DNA from: Thermomonas alba
GTDB taxonomy: Bacteria > Pseudomonadota > Gammaproteobacteria > Xanthomonadales > Xanthomonadaceae
Assembly (NCBI RefSeq): GCF_022419205.1
Contig: NZ_JAJOZU010000004.1
Span: forward strand, 290,698-354,697
Reading direction: 5' to 3'
DNA: 64,000 bases
A model generated the notes under the pieces. It was given only the letters and a program-made list of their open reading frames with translations. It did no database searches and was not told the origin of the DNA. The position numbers and the translations under genes are program-made. Shown here piece by piece: positions 63,844 to 64,000 of the stretch. The stretch's first letter is position 1, and every line of letters starts with the position of its first letter.

Positions 63844-63883
63844 CCGATATAGAAAGCTCTACTCCTCAGATGTTTGGGATTAG

Positions 63884-64000
63884 GGAAGGTCTGAACAACC
63901 CGCCCTGACGCCTCGATCTCGGTCTCCCAAGGCAGATTTTTGCCTCGAATGCCGTTCCAATGCCCTGTATACGCGCCGTTTCCGGCGCTTTCAGGCGGGT
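63884..64000. mobile_element. Possible left end of an IS5-family insertion sequence (cut by window end)
   Basis: The sequence GGAAGGTCTGAACAAC resembles the IS5-type terminal inverted repeat (GGAAGGTGCGAA...). It is preceded by TTAG (63880-63883), which fits the YTAR target duplication typical of IS5. No transposase coding is visible within the 117 bases available. If confirmed, the element lies upstream of the truncated Rhs gene. Confidence 0.45.

Overview
The window is a 64-kb piece of a high-GC (mostly about 70%) gammaproteobacterial chromosome. Gene content and order point to the Xanthomonadaceae/Lysobacteraceae (Lysobacter, Luteimonas, Thermomonas or Xanthomonas type). Pointers are the thrS-infC-rpmI-rplT-pheS-pheT-ihfA-merR-tRNA-Pro block, the murJ-ribF-ileS-lspA-ispH block, a gap...pgk-pyk-fba glycolytic cluster, a YajQ protein followed by a DUF1415 protein, and DUF3297 and DUF3016 proteins. 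The genus is inferred from gene families and was not checked by a search.

Layout. 0.1-4.6 kb: branched-chain aminotransferase, an OmpR-type two-component pair, RimK and tRNA-Gly(CCC). 4.7-17.8 kb: a GDSL autotransporter esterase, TrmB, an SLC13-type permease, a Rieske protein, a small membrane protein followed by an FAH-family hydrolase, MscL, a secreted M28 peptidase, a SPOUT RNA methyltransferase and a two-gene RND efflux system. 18-24.8 kb: glycolysis genes on the minus strand (gap, pgk, pyk, class I fba) with a membrane diguanylate cyclase between gap and pgk. 24.9-36.6 kb: envelope and accessory genes, namely OmpW, an S1/P1 nuclease, an EamA exporter, YajQ, DUF1415, RsuA/RsmC, DUF3297, DUF3016, a LigE-type exported DNA ligase, a lipoprotein methyltransferase homologue, a LytS/LytTR two-component pair with a Cys-rich lipoprotein, AcpH and a small Arg-rich protein behind a GGTG-N16-CACC operator-like site. 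36.9-45.6 kb: the translation block and tRNA-Val, then an orphan FimT-like pseudopilin. 45.8-61.9 kb: uvrB, tRNA-Asn, tRNA-Thr, ispH-lspA-ileS-ribF-murJ, rpsT, rplU-rpmA-obg, and uvrA with a thioesterase and an enoyl-CoA hydratase-like gene.

The last 2 kb is the accessory part and the most interesting. It holds a 5'-truncated Rhs gene whose C-terminal module is a complete-looking M15-type peptidoglycan peptidase (His355, Asp362, Asp396, His399). A lipoprotein gene overlaps its 3' end, as expected for an immunity protein facing a periplasmic toxin. GC falls from about 70-75% to about 50% at the core/toxin junction. Upstream lie a short palindrome and what looks like the left end of an IS5-type insertion sequence with a TTAG target duplication, running off the window.

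Regulatory DNA noted includes several intrinsic terminators, promoters for rpsT and tRNA-Asn, an FNR-like box and an 18-bp palindrome between gap and ompW, and a non-AUG (ATC) start for infC. No CRISPR array, prophage, rRNA operon or replication origin was seen.
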